Below are positions 34,858-43,242 of a stretch of DNA of 64,000 nucleotides, one piece after another; position 1 is the first letter of the stretch, and each line of letters starts with the position of its first letter. A model generated the notes under the pieces. It made no database searches and was not told the DNA's origin. It worked only from the letters and a program-made list of their open reading frames with translations. The stretch comes from Mesorhizobium sp. AR07 (GTDB lineage Bacteria > Pseudomonadota > Alphaproteobacteria > Rhizobiales > Rhizobiaceae). Where the stretch lies: NCBI RefSeq assembly GCF_024746815.1, contig NZ_CP080525.1, positions 3,466,501-3,530,500 of the forward strand, in the 5' to 3' direction. The translations under genes and the position numbers were made by a program.

Positions 34858-36459
34858 TCAGCCTGAGAGAATTTCGATGAAGCGCTGGATGATTGGTCGG
34901 GTTGGCGAATTCGTCTTGTCCAGTTCCAGGAACTTCTTGTAGGCGGCGATCGCTTCGGGCTTGCGATCGCTGTCGCGGTAGCTGTCACCCAGCGCGCTGT
35001 AGATTTCCGCCTTGTCCGGCGCGAGCTTCACGGCCGCGTCCAGCGCCCCCAGCGCTTCTTTCTGCTTGCCTAGCGCCTGCAGGCAGTGGGCATATTCCAG
35101 CCAATAGGAAGCGTTGCCGGGCTCGATCGTCCTGGCACGATCGTATCGCTCGGCTGCGGCATCCCATTTGTGCAGCAGGGCAAGCAGATTGGCGTCCTGG
35201 GCCTGCGCATCGGCATTTGCCGGCGAATAATCGGCGGCGTCGCGGAAAACCTTCTCCGCCTCCTGGTAATTGCCGTCACCGACATACATCGACGCGAGAT
35301 AAGCGAAGGCCACGATATAGCCGGGGTCGAGTTCCAGCGAACGGCGCAGCAGGCTGACGCCTTGGTCCTTGTTGCCGCGATCGAGTTCGATCTTGCCGGC
35401 CTTGGCGTAGTAGCGCGGATTTTCCGGATCGAGGTCGGCCGCCTCGATCAGAAATTTTATGGCGTCGTCGGGCTTTTTGCGAGCCATTGCTATGTCGGAG
35501 AAGCCTTCGACAGCGAGCGCGTTGTGGGCGTCGCGACTGTGGACCTCCTTGAATTCGGCCTGAGCCCCATCGAGATCGCCGGAGACGCGCAGCACATTTC
35601 CCAGATTGAGCCGCGCCGGCAAAAAACCGGCGTCGAGCGCTATGGCCGCCTGAAAATCCTCGATGGCTGCCGGCAGGTCGCTGGCATTGTAGCGGATGAG
35701 ACCGACGAGATTGTAGGCCCATTTCGCATCCTTGTGGTGCGAGCGGATCAGCCGCCGCGCCAGTGTGGTCGCCCGCAGCGGCTCTTTCTCGGCATCCGCC
35801 GCGATGGCGACAAACGGATCAAGGCTCGCCATGATGCTGGAGGCTGCGTCGGCAAAGTATTGCCGTTCGGGTTCGTCGCCGATCGGCGGCAGATCGATGA
35901 TCTCGACCGTGTCGCGAACAACCCGCAGCCGCAAGCGCAGGCCCGCGCGGGCACATTCTTTGTCGGAACAGACGAATTCTCCCGAAATACGCGTCTCATA
36001 GGCATTGAACAGCCGGCGCACGTGAAAGATCAGCGACTCGATCGAGAAGCCGGAATCCGGGAAGGAAAATTCGACGCGGCGCGACTGCGGGATAGCGCTT
36101 ATGCTTGCCTTGCTGGTCTTGGCCTTGGCCGTTACGTCCTGAAGTCCGTCCCAGACGCGGCTTGCCGCGACATCAGCGGTCAGGCCTTCCTTGCTCAGCG
36201 CCTCGGGGACGGCGATCGGCTCGATGACCACCTCATCACGGCGAAACTGGCTGACCAGCACCGGAAACACGATGATGACGGCGACCAGGAAAAGCGCGTT
36301 CAGAAAGATGCTGCGGACCGTGGTCGACCACGTATCGAAACCGGCAAGCGAAAGCCGCTCGCGCAGACGGCGTGGCCGGACCTGTGGCGGCGTCGAAGTT
36401 TGCGCGCTTGCAGGCTGTTCTCCCGCCGTCGTTTCAACCTTGCGACGCTGACGCGCCAT
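34858..36459 (-). CDS. Membrane-anchored TPR-repeat protein
   Basis: The 533-residue protein has a basic N-terminus with a Pro/Thr stretch (residues 1-40) and one helix at about 50-70 (SIFLNALFLVAVIIVFPVLV). A periplasmic or cytoplasmic domain with a possible disulfide follows (VCSDKECARAG), then about seven tetratricopeptide units from residue 240 to 520 (AKWAYNLVGLIRYNASDLPA, PRYYAKAGKIELDRGNKDQG, AEIYSALGDSYRDSDRKPEA). TPR arrays are protein-binding scaffolds; the partner is unknown. It is convergent with the EamA gene, with nine bases between stops. Confidence 0.82.
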   Translation of the reverse strand: MARQRRKVETTAGEQPASAQTSTPPQVRPRRLRERLSLAGFDTWSTTVRSIFLNALFLVAVIIVFPVLVSQFRRDEVVIEPIAVPEALSKEGLTADVAASRVWDGLQDVTAKAKTSKASISAIPQSRRVEFSFPDSGFSIESLIFHVRRLFNAYETRISGEFVCSDKECARAGLRLRLRVVRDTVEIIDLPPIGDEPERQYFADAASSIMASLDPFVAIAADAEKEPLRATTLARRLIRSHHKDAKWAYNLVGLIRYNASDLPAAIEDFQAAIALDAGFLPARLNLGNVLRVSGDLDGAQAEFKEVHSRDAHNALAVEGFSDIAMARKKPDDAIKFLIEAADLDPENPRYYAKAGKIELDRGNKDQGVSLLRRSLELDPGYIVAFAYLASMYVGDGNYQEAEKVFRDAADYSPANADAQAQDANLLALLHKWDAAAERYDRARTIEPGNASYWLEYAHCLQALGKQKEALGALDAAVKLAPDKAEIYSALGDSYRDSDRKPEAIAAYKKFLELDKTNSPTRPIIQRFIEILSG

Positions 36460-36598
36460 TCGCCCACCCCAAACTGCCCCAGGTCATATTAGGTGATACG
36501 AAGATAGATTGTCACGTGGCGGCTTTTTTTGTGGTGATGTGGTTAGCGAGCCCGCGCCAGGATCGGGCAGCAATCGATTCGGATATGCAAGACTTGCC

Positions 36599-36970
36599 TT
36601 AAGCGAAGCAGATCAGCGCCCGTTCGACGCGTGAGCGGATTTCGGCGAGCGTAAAAGGCTTCTGCACGACATCGAGAATGATGCCGTTCAACTCCTCGGC
36701 GCGCTCGCGCTGGTCGGCATAGCCGGTCATCAGCATGATCTTCATTGCCGGAAAAAGGGCTGCTGCCGCGATCGCCATCTCGATGCCGTCCATCTCCGGC
36801 ATGCGGATGTCGGAGACAACGAGATCATAGCCGCCACGCGCTGCCTGGATCAGCGAAAGCCCTTGCGCGCCGTCCGCGGCGATATCGATTGCGTGCCCGG
36901 CGCGTTCAAGCGCGCGTGCTGCCAGGGTGCGGACGGACTCATCGTCCTCAACGATCAGAAGCTTTGCCAT
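36599..36970 (-). CDS. Single-domain response regulator, CpdR-like
   Basis: The 123-residue receiver domain has no output domain. The acidic pair is in LLIVEDDES, the phospho-acceptor is Asp54 in VVSDIRMPEMDG, the Thr switch is in MLMTGYADQ and the Lys in VVQKPF. It resembles CpdR, the ClpXP adaptor-like receiver that triggers CtrA degradation in alphaproteobacteria. The FITGF-type segment of CpdR appears here as LMTGY. ATG 36970 gives the typical N-terminus MAKLLIVEDD. It is followed, 74 bases upstream on the same strand, by hpt. The CpdR name is an inference from shape and location near ftsE. Confidence 0.7.
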   Translation of the reverse strand: MAKLLIVEDDESVRTLAARALERAGHAIDIAADGAQGLSLIQAARGGYDLVVSDIRMPEMDGIEMAIAAAALFPAMKIMLMTGYADQRERAEELNGIILDVVQKPFTLAEIRSRVERALICFA

Positions 36971-37044
36971 GGCCGGCATATTTGGCTGCGAAAAGTTGAC
37001 TTTTCCTGAAGGCGCAGGGGTCAACAAACCTTTTTGGAAATCAC

Positions 37045-37587
37045 TCACACATCGCCTTTCACGACGCCGACGAACGGCAATTCGCGAAAGGCGTGCGCGA
37101 CGTCCATGCCATAGCCGACGACGAAATAGTCGGGGCAGTCGAAGCCGACATAATCGGCATTGAGCGCGGTCTGGCGGCGCATGCGCTTGTCGAGCAGCAC
37201 GGCGATGGCGCAGCTCTTGGCGCCGCGCGACAGCATCAGTTCGCGGGCGAAGCTCAGCGTCTTGCCTGATTCGAGGATGTCGTCGATCAACAGCACGTCG
37301 CGGCCGGCAACCTCATTGTCGATGTCGCGCAGCACCCTCACCTCGCCGCTGGCGGTGCCGGCGCCGTAGCTGGAGATGAAGATGAATTCGACCTCCGGCG
37401 ACAGGCCGACATCATGCATGGCGCGGATCAGGTCGGCGGCGAAGATGAACGAGCCCTTCAGCACCGAAATCACCAGCAGATCGTGGTAATCGTGGCCGGC
37501 GATCTCCTTGGCGAGTTCGAGATTGCGCCGTGCGATCGCCGATGCCGAAAACAGCACCTCGATGTCCTTGCCGCGTACGATGGGCAT
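37045..37587 (-). CDS. hpt: Hypoxanthine phosphoribosyltransferase
   Basis: The 180-residue purine-salvage enzyme makes IMP (and GMP) from hypoxanthine or guanine with PRPP. The PRPP-binding motif VLLIDDILESGKTLSFA lies at about residue 100, the flexible-loop region is FISSYGAGTASGEV, and LLVISVLKGSFIFAADL supplies the pyrophosphate loop. Length is typical (175-185). The gene is read in the same direction as the receiver gene and the membrane protein upstream, with short gaps. Confidence 0.95.
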   Translation of the reverse strand: MPIVRGKDIEVLFSASAIARRNLELAKEIAGHDYHDLLVISVLKGSFIFAADLIRAMHDVGLSPEVEFIFISSYGAGTASGEVRVLRDIDNEVAGRDVLLIDDILESGKTLSFARELMLSRGAKSCAIAVLLDKRMRRQTALNADYVGFDCPDYFVVGYGMDVAHAFRELPFVGVVKGDV

Positions 37588-37611
37588 TGGTGATCTTCCC
37601 CCGGTGATCGC

Positions 37612-38253
37612 CTATTGGGCGAAAGTGACCAAAACGGTTCTTACGCCGTTTCTAGGCACGTCGAGCCGGCTGGCAAAGCCGAATCTCTCGCCAGACGCCA
37701 GCGCGCGGCCGGATGTCCCCAACGTATAGCGGGTTGTGCGCCCGTCATTGCCGGTCACCCGGATTTCGAGCGGCGGCAGCGGCGCCGGTTTCGCGCCGTC
37801 GTTGGCGGCCTCGCCATCGACGAACAGCACGGGGTTCGCTCCGGAGGCGTCGACGCGTGACGTGACACTTGTAATGCTCAGCGCCGACGCCTGCGCGCTG
37901 GGCAGGAACGGCGATTGACGCACCAATGCATGCCCGCCGGAGACCCAGAAGGCGGCTAAGGCGGCACCAATCCCGGCGATCCAGAAGATCGGACCGCCGC
38001 GCGAGGCCGGCGGCCGCTCCGCTGGGGCCTCGGGCTTGCGCAACATGTCCATGCCCTCGATGGACGGCGTGACGATTGCACGCGGCAGCGGCGAAACGTT
38101 TTCCACGGCGGGGACAAAACGCGGCATCACCACGTAGTCGGCATCGACGATATCGGTCGCTGGAGCGCGCATGAACCGATCCGCTGCGGCAATTGCCGCC
38201 GGATCGGTCATGATTTCGCCGGAAACCGGGCGCGCGGTTCTATCCTCAGCCAT
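37612..38253 (-). CDS. Membrane protein with DUF3426-like C-terminal domain, unknown
   Basis: The 213-residue protein has an acidic/disordered N-terminus (AEDRTARPVSGEIMTDPAAI), one helix at about residues 97-115 (GPIFWIAGIGAALAAFWVSG) and a C-terminal beta domain (ALSITSVTSRVDASGANPVL, VDGEAANDGAKPAPLPPLEI). The beta domain resembles DUF3426 domains of zinc-ribbon (MJ0042) proteins found beside ftsE in rhizobia, but no CxxC zinc ribbon is present at the N-terminus. ATG 38253 is favoured by the GGGG stretch upstream. It diverges from ftsE across a CtrA-type box. Confidence 0.65.
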   Translation of the reverse strand: MAEDRTARPVSGEIMTDPAAIAAADRFMRAPATDIVDADYVVMPRFVPAVENVSPLPRAIVTPSIEGMDMLRKPEAPAERPPASRGGPIFWIAGIGAALAAFWVSGGHALVRQSPFLPSAQASALSITSVTSRVDASGANPVLFVDGEAANDGAKPAPLPPLEIRVTGNDGRTTRYTLGTSGRALASGERFGFASRLDVPRNGVRTVLVTFAQ

Positions 38254-38363
38254 CATGGCCCCAGCATTGCAGCACGTGTTCGCTTTTCGTTTCTTTTGCG
38301 TAAACACAAATGGTTAACGCTTCCCCACCGGAGCCTTCGTGACGAGCCGAAAGAGCCCAGTAA

Positions 38364-38378
38364 TTAACCGCCGGTTAA
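38364..38378. promoter_or_regulatory. CtrA-type binding site (TTAA-N7-TTAA)
   Basis: TTAACCGCCGGTTAA is a perfect match to the alphaproteobacterial CtrA consensus TTAA-N7-TTAA, also symmetric, and is followed by CC as often seen (TTAACC). It lies 71 bases before the ftsE start and 111 bases before the divergent membrane-protein gene. A half-site, GGTTAAC, lies at about 38312. CtrA controls division and envelope genes once per cell cycle in this class. Confidence 0.6.
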
Positions 38379-38448
38379 CCATGCCGGCCGATGGTCTTTT
38401 CCCAGAACAGGCTGGCTCGCTGCCGCCGCGAATTTCAGGTCGTCGAAA

Positions 38449-39108
38449 TTGATTCGCTTCGAAAATGTCGGCCTCCGCTATGGCATGGGTCCGGAAATCC
38501 TCCGCGACATTTCCCTGCACATCCCGGAGCGCTCCTTTCAGTTCTTGAGCGGACCTTCGGGCGCCGGCAAGACGACCTTGCTGCGCCTGCTGTTCATGTC
38601 GCTGAAGCCGACACGCGGGCTGATCACCATCTTCGGCAAGGACCGCTCGCGCATCTCGCGCACCGAACTGCCGCATCTCAGGCGTCGCATCGGCGTGGTC
38701 TTCCAGGATTTTCGCCTGCTCGACCACATGACCACCTATGAGAACGTCGCCCTGCCGCTGCGCGTGCGCGGGCGCGAGGAGGCAAGCTACCGCACCGATG
38801 TCACCGAACTGTTGAAGTGGGTTGGGCTCGGCGAGCGCATGCATGTGCTGCCGCCGGTTTTGTCCGGCGGCGAGAAGCAGCGCGCAGCGATCGCGCGGGC
38901 ACTGATCGAGCAGCCGGAAATCCTGCTGGCCGACGAGCCGACCGGCAATGTCGACCCGCCGCTGGCGCGACGCCTGTTGCGGTTGTTCATCGAGCTCAAC
39001 CGTCTCGGCACCGCCGTGGTGATCGCGACCCACGACCTTGGCCTGATGGAACAGGTCGACGCGCGCCGCATGATCCTGGCCGGCGGAAGGCTGGATATCT
39101 ATGACTGA
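38449..39108 (+). CDS. ftsE: Cell division ATP-binding protein FtsE
   Basis: The 219-residue ABC-type ATPase works with FtsX at the divisome to control peptidoglycan hydrolases. Walker A GPSGAGKTTLLRLLF lies at about residue 36, Q-loop VFQDFRLLDHMTTYENVALP is typical of FtsE, the signature is LSGGEKQRAAIARAL, Walker B LLADEPTGNVDP and H-loop ATHDLGLM. The start is TTG at 38449 (LIRFENVGLRYG), which fits the rhizobial FtsE N-terminus. It overlaps ftsX by eight bases. Confidence 0.95.
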   Translation: MIRFENVGLRYGMGPEILRDISLHIPERSFQFLSGPSGAGKTTLLRLLFMSLKPTRGLITIFGKDRSRISRTELPHLRRRIGVVFQDFRLLDHMTTYENVALPLRVRGREEASYRTDVTELLKWVGLGERMHVLPPVLSGGEKQRAAIARALIEQPEILLADEPTGNVDPPLARRLLRLFIELNRLGTAVVIATHDLGLMEQVDARRMILAGGRLDIYD

Positions 39109-40090
39109 GATCTCCGCCGAACATGTTGCGGAACAGGACGCCGAGGTGGCGCAGGCAAGGCCCCGCGCCCAGCGCAAGATGGCCCCGATCGTGCCGGCGC
39201 AGAACATTGCCGGCCGCGCGCTGGTGCTGGTCATCGCCATCATGACATTCCTGTCCTGCCTGACCTTCGGCGCGGTGACGCTGGTGCGTGATACCGCCTC
39301 GGTCTGGGAGAACCAGATTTCGCGCGAGGCAACGATCCAGGTCAAGCCGGTCGACGGCCTCGACATGGAGGCAGCCCTTACGCAAGCCTCGCAGATCGCA
39401 GGCCAATTCCCTGGCGTGAAGGCGACCCGGATCATCGATCGTGAGGCGACAGCGCGGCTGCTGGAGCCGTGGCTAGGCTCTGGTCTCAACATCGACGAAC
39501 TACCGGTGCCGCGCCTGATCATCGTCACCATCGACGAGAACAGCCCGCCCGACTTCGCCGCAATGCGCGCCGCGATCACGCCGAAATTGCCGAGCGCCTC
39601 GCTCGACGATCACCGCACCTGGGTCGACCGGCTGGTGGCCATGGCCCGCACCACGGTGACCATCGGCATCGCGGTGCTGGCGCTGATGCTGTCGGCGACG
39701 GTGCTGACCGTGGTGTTCGCCACGCGCGGCGCCATGGCCGGCAATGGTCACATCATCGAGGTGCTGCATTTCGTCGGCGCCGAGGCAAGCTTCATCGCGC
39801 GTGAATTCCGCCGGCATTTCCTGGTCACCGGGATGAAGGGTGCCGCCGCCGGCGGGGCCGCCGCGGTGCTCGTTTTCATCGTCTTTTCCTGGTGGTCGTC
39901 GCGCAACATGGCGACGCCGCAGGCCGACCAGGCGACCGCGCTGTTCGGCAATTTCGCCATCGGCTCGGCGGGCTATCTCGGTGTCGTGCTGATGGTGCTG
40001 GTGATCGGCGCGCTGACGGCGGCAACCTCGCATGCCACCGTCGTCGCCTATCTCAGCGACATCGATGTCCGCCAGCCGGATGCAGGGTGA
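39101..40090 (+). CDS. ftsX: Cell division protein FtsX
   Basis: The 329-residue inner-membrane partner of FtsE has a cytoplasmic N-terminus of about 30 residues, helix 1 at about 38-58 (LVLVIAIMTFLSCLTFGAV) and a large periplasmic loop with WENQISREATIQVKP. Three C-terminal helices carry the FtsX-domain features (VTIGIAVLALMLSATVLTVV, HIIEVLHFVGAEASFIAREF). The last motif contacts the ATPase. The start overlaps ftsE. The 3' end runs straight into a family B repeat that begins at the base after the stop codon. Confidence 0.93.
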   Translation: MTEISAEHVAEQDAEVAQARPRAQRKMAPIVPAQNIAGRALVLVIAIMTFLSCLTFGAVTLVRDTASVWENQISREATIQVKPVDGLDMEAALTQASQIAGQFPGVKATRIIDREATARLLEPWLGSGLNIDELPVPRLIIVTIDENSPPDFAAMRAAITPKLPSASLDDHRTWVDRLVAMARTTVTIGIAVLALMLSATVLTVVFATRGAMAGNGHIIEVLHFVGAEASFIAREFRRHFLVTGMKGAAAGGAAAVLVFIVFSWWSSRNMATPQADQATALFGNFAIGSAGYLGVVLMVLVIGALTAATSHATVVAYLSDIDVRQPDAG

Positions 40091-40136
40091 TGCATGTCGC
40101 CCAAAAGTGGGAACCGGGTTTGGGACAACGACATGG
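40091..40136. repeat. Repeat family B, copy after ftsX
   Basis: TGCATGTCGCCCAAAAGTGG at the left and GGACAACGACATGGA at the right form an imperfect palindrome (GCATGTCG/CGACATG). The copy is adjacent to the ftsX stop and 88 bases before ydcF. The same family occurs at 31640 and, truncated, at 22388. Confidence 0.7.
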
Positions 40137-40223
40137 ACAGAACAGGGTGATCACGGATGGAGAATTGCCGTAACGTAAAGTGCGTCTTTCACCTACCCAA
40201 GGCCGCATTTCAGGGTTAACCAT

Positions 40224-40949
40224 ATGGCGATGGACGCGCGGGATTCGACCGGGACGGCTGGACAGATGCCAGTGGTGGTTGCGCGTTTGCACGACCACGG
40301 CAAAGCCAGCCGTTTGAGGGCTGCGCTCCGCATATCCGCCTTCTCCCTGCTCTTGCTCGCAACACTGTTCGCTGGCGGCTTCGGCTGGTTCGCCAACAAG
40401 GTCAGCCATCTGACGACGCCCGCCAATCCGGCCAAGGCTGACGCGATCATCGTTTTGACCGGCGGCCAGTCCCGCCTTGATGCCGCCATGGATCTGCTGG
40501 CCTCCGGCAAGGGCGAGCGGCTGTTGATCAGCGGCGTACATCCTTCCGCCAGCCGCCGCCAGCTTCAGGCCGCCACCGGCGGCGACAAGAAGCTATTTTC
40601 CTGCTGCGTCGACATCGACAGGGCCGCGCTCGACACGATCGGCAACGCCGAGGAAAGCGCCAAATGGATCGAGAGCCATGCCTATGGCACGGTGATCCTC
40701 GTCACCAACAACTACCATATGCCGCGCAGCCTGCTCGAAATGGGCCGGCTCTTGCACCATGCCAGGCTTGAGCCCTATCCGGTGGTCAACGCCAATCTCG
40801 ACAATGGCGGCTGGCTGACCAAGCCGGCGGCTCTGCGCGTGCTGTTCACCGAATACAACAAGTATCTGCTGGCGCTGGCGCGCGGCATCGTGCCGGTGAA
40901 GCCGACTCCCGACGGCATCGCGCTGGCCGAAACCGCGGCCGGCGGCTGA
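40224..40949 (+). CDS. YdcF-family membrane protein
   Basis: The 241-residue protein has one N-terminal helix (about residues 35-57, AFSLLLLATLFAGGFGWF) and a DUF218/YdcF Rossmann-like domain: ADAIIVLTGGQSRLDAAMDL, ERLLISGVHPSA, NAEESAKWI and TVILVTNNYHMPRSLLEM. That is the family signature and includes the NYHMPR nucleotide-binding region. Function is unclear; relatives (ElyC, SanA) affect envelope polysaccharide or undecaprenyl metabolism. In rhizobia I recall it directly followed by plsC. Here three other genes intervene. Confidence 0.9.
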   Translation: MAMDARDSTGTAGQMPVVVARLHDHGKASRLRAALRISAFSLLLLATLFAGGFGWFANKVSHLTTPANPAKADAIIVLTGGQSRLDAAMDLLASGKGERLLISGVHPSASRRQLQAATGGDKKLFSCCVDIDRAALDTIGNAEESAKWIESHAYGTVILVTNNYHMPRSLLEMGRLLHHARLEPYPVVNANLDNGGWLTKPAALRVLFTEYNKYLLALARGIVPVKPTPDGIALAETAAGG

Positions 40950-40953
40950 ACCA

Positions 40954-41598
40954 TCATTCCCGGGCGCCTGCCCCGGCGGCTGCGCTTCCCATCCCCTTGA
41001 GGCGTGCGATCTCCTGTTCAAGGCGCTCGATGCGCCTGTCCCGCTCGCCAAGCGCCGCTGCCACGTCAGCCGCCTCGAAGCGCTGCGGGATATGTTGCGG
41101 GCAATTGGCGTCCCAGGCCGAGACCGCGAACAGGATGACCTGCTCGGGGCGTGCCTTGTAGTCTCGCGGCATCAGTTTCGCCATCAGCTCGGCATCGTTC
41201 TCGACGACGCACGCCGTGCCCCAGAGCTTGATGCGCTGCCGGTGGGCATAGTCGATCAGGAACAGGAACGCCTGCGGATTGTCGGCCAGATTGCCCTGCG
41301 TGATGAACTGTCTGTTGCCGGCAAAATCGGCGAAACCGATCGTCTTTTCATCCAGCACCTTGAGAAAGCCCGCAGGCCCGCCGCGATGCTGGATGTAGGG
41401 CTGGCCATCACCATTGGCCGTCGACAGGAAGACGCTGGTCTGCATCTCGATCAAGGCGGCGAGATCCGATGTGATGACGGTTTGCCAGCCGCCGCGCTCC
41501 TCGACGCGAGCATAGGACTGGCGTGAGCCCTTGCGGGCCTGGATCGCCTTGACGGTCGGCGTGAAGGCGACGTCGCTGGTGAAAGCATGCGCGTTCAT
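40954..41598 (-). CDS. Pyridoxamine 5'-phosphate oxidase-like flavin protein
   Basis: The 214-residue protein has a split-barrel FMN-binding fold. VFLSTANGDGQPYIQHRGGP at about residue 58, TIGFADFAGNRQFITQGNLA and FLFLIDYAHRQRIKLWGTAC are the strands that bind the FMN phosphate and isoalloxazine in PNPOx-like proteins. The last 35 residues form a coiled coil (ERDRRIERLEQEIARLKGMG), an unusual addition. It lies 24 bases after the NTF2-like gene in the same direction, and both diverge from a LysR gene. Substrate unknown. Confidence 0.85.
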   Translation of the reverse strand: MNAHAFTSDVAFTPTVKAIQARKGSRQSYARVEERGGWQTVITSDLAALIEMQTSVFLSTANGDGQPYIQHRGGPAGFLKVLDEKTIGFADFAGNRQFITQGNLADNPQAFLFLIDYAHRQRIKLWGTACVVENDAELMAKLMPRDYKARPEQVILFAVSAWDANCPQHIPQRFEAADVAAALGERDRRIERLEQEIARLKGMGSAAAGAGARE

Positions 41599-41622
41599 CG
41601 AAAGCCTCCTGCTCGGAAGGTG

Positions 41623-42093
41623 CTAAAGCCCGAGCGCCGAAAGCGACGGATGATCGTCCGGACGGCGGCCGAGCGGCCAGTGATATTTGCGGTCGGCCTC
41701 GCCGATCGGCAGGTCGTTGATGCTGGCGATGCGCAGGCGCATCAGCCCGTGTTCGTCGAATTCCCAGTTCTCGTTGCCATAGCTGCGGAACCACGAGCCG
41801 CTGTCGTCGTGCCATTCATAGGCGAAGCGCACGGCGATGCGGTTGGCGTGGAAGGCCCAGACCTCCTTGATCAGCCGGTAGTCGAGCTCGCGGCTCCATT
41901 TTCGCGTCAGAAAGGCCTGGATGGCATCGCGGCCTTGCAGGAATTCGGCGCGGTTGCGCCAGCGGCTGTCCGCTGTGTAGGCAAGCGCGACCCGGGCCGG
42001 ATCGCGCGAGTTCCAGGCATCCTCGGCCATGCGCGCCTTTTGCGCGGCGGTCTCGGCTGTGAACGGCGGCAGCGGCGGCCGGCTTTCAGACAT
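41623..42093 (-). CDS. NTF2-like protein (DUF1348)
   Basis: The 156-residue protein has the DUF1348 pattern: KARMAEDAWNSRDPARVALA, YTADSRWRNRAEFLQGRDAI, FLTRKWSRELDYRLIKEVWA, then RIAVRFAYEWHDDSGSWFRS and GNENWEFDEHGLMRLRIASI. It adopts the NTF2/SnoaL cone fold with a hydrophobic pocket. Function is unknown; it commonly pairs with PNPOx-like proteins under LysR control. ATG 42093 has an excellent ribosome-binding site (AAGGAG). Confidence 0.85.
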   Translation of the reverse strand: MSESRPPLPPFTAETAAQKARMAEDAWNSRDPARVALAYTADSRWRNRAEFLQGRDAIQAFLTRKWSRELDYRLIKEVWAFHANRIAVRFAYEWHDDSGSWFRSYGNENWEFDEHGLMRLRIASINDLPIGEADRKYHWPLGRRPDDHPSLSALGL

Positions 42094-42215
42094 GGTGGCT
42101 CCTTGCTCGTCGAGGCCATGCTGCAGGCTGGCCAACACCTCTGATATAGAGCCTTCCATCCTTCAAATGCAGATGACATATTCGCAACCTATCCTTCCAT
42201 TTTCCGGAAGAAGCT

Positions 42216-43118
42216 ATGGATCGTCTCGAAGCCATGTCGCTCTTTGTCGCCGCGGTGGAGGCCGGCAGCCTTTCCGCGGCGGCCCGCCGCTTCGGCATTC
42301 CGCTTGCGACGGTCAGCCGCAAGGTTTCCGACCTGGAACGCCATCTGAACACACGCCTGTTGAACCGCTCGACGCGCCGGCTGACACCGACCGATGCCGG
42401 CCGGGCCTATCTTGCCGCCTGTCGTCGCATCCTTGACGACGTCGGCGAGGCCGAGCGCACGGCAGCCGGCGAATACAGCGCTCCGACCGGCGAACTGGCC
42501 ATCACCGCGCCGGTCGTCTTTGGCCGCCCGCACGTGCTGCCGGTCGTCACCGGTTTTCTCGCTGCCTATCCCGACGTGAACATCCGCCTGACGCTGGCGG
42601 ATCGGATAACCCAGTTGGTCGAGGACCATTTCGACCTCGCCATTCGCATCGGCCAGCTGCCCGATTCGAGCCTGGTCGCCATCGGCGTTGGCTCGATCCG
42701 CCGCGTCGTTTGCGCCAGCCCGGCCTATCTGCTCGAACACGGCACACCGACGACCCCGCAGGGGCTGGAAACGCACAGCTGCATCACCTTCGAGGGACTT
42801 GCCTCCGCCTCCACCTGGAGCTTCGCCAAAGGCAAGGCCGAAATCCCGGTTCAGGTCCGCTCGCGGCTGCAGGTCAACACCGCCGAAGCGGCCATCGACG
42901 CGGCGATTGCCGGCGTCGGGCTGACAAAAGTGCTTTCCTACCAGATCGAGGATGCGCTGCGATCGGGCACGCTGCGCGTCCTGCTGCGGGAGTTCGAACC
43001 GGAGCCATGGCCCGTAAGCCTGGTGCATGCGGGCCACGGCCTGCTGCCGGTCAAGCTGCGCGCATTTCTCGATTTTGCCGCCCCGCGCCTGAAGGAGCGG
43101 CTGGCGCGATTGATGTAG
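42216..43118 (+). CDS. LysR-family transcriptional regulator
   Basis: The 300-residue LTTR has its N-terminal helix-turn-helix at residues 1-60 (MDRLEAMSLFVAAVEAGSLS, then PLATVSRKVSDLERHLNTRL) and its effector domain from about 90 (GELAITAPVVFGRPHVLPVV). It belongs to the CrgA/AaeR-like group, which often controls an adjacent oxidoreductase. It diverges from the DUF1348/PNPOx pair (122-base spacer), its likely targets. Confidence 0.92.
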   Translation: MDRLEAMSLFVAAVEAGSLSAAARRFGIPLATVSRKVSDLERHLNTRLLNRSTRRLTPTDAGRAYLAACRRILDDVGEAERTAAGEYSAPTGELAITAPVVFGRPHVLPVVTGFLAAYPDVNIRLTLADRITQLVEDHFDLAIRIGQLPDSSLVAIGVGSIRRVVCASPAYLLEHGTPTTPQGLETHSCITFEGLASASTWSFAKGKAEIPVQVRSRLQVNTAEAAIDAAIAGVGLTKVLSYQIEDALRSGTLRVLLREFEPEPWPVSLVHAGHGLLPVKLRAFLDFAAPRLKERLARLM

Positions 43119-43242
43119 CGGAACCGGGCAGCCCGCCGATCGACGGATCGTTCTTCTTCGCCGGCCGGAGCGGCCCTGCGGCCATTTCCATTTTCCCCGC
43201 GCTTGGTGTAACCAACGCTCACCTCCTCACCGGGCCTCCCCA

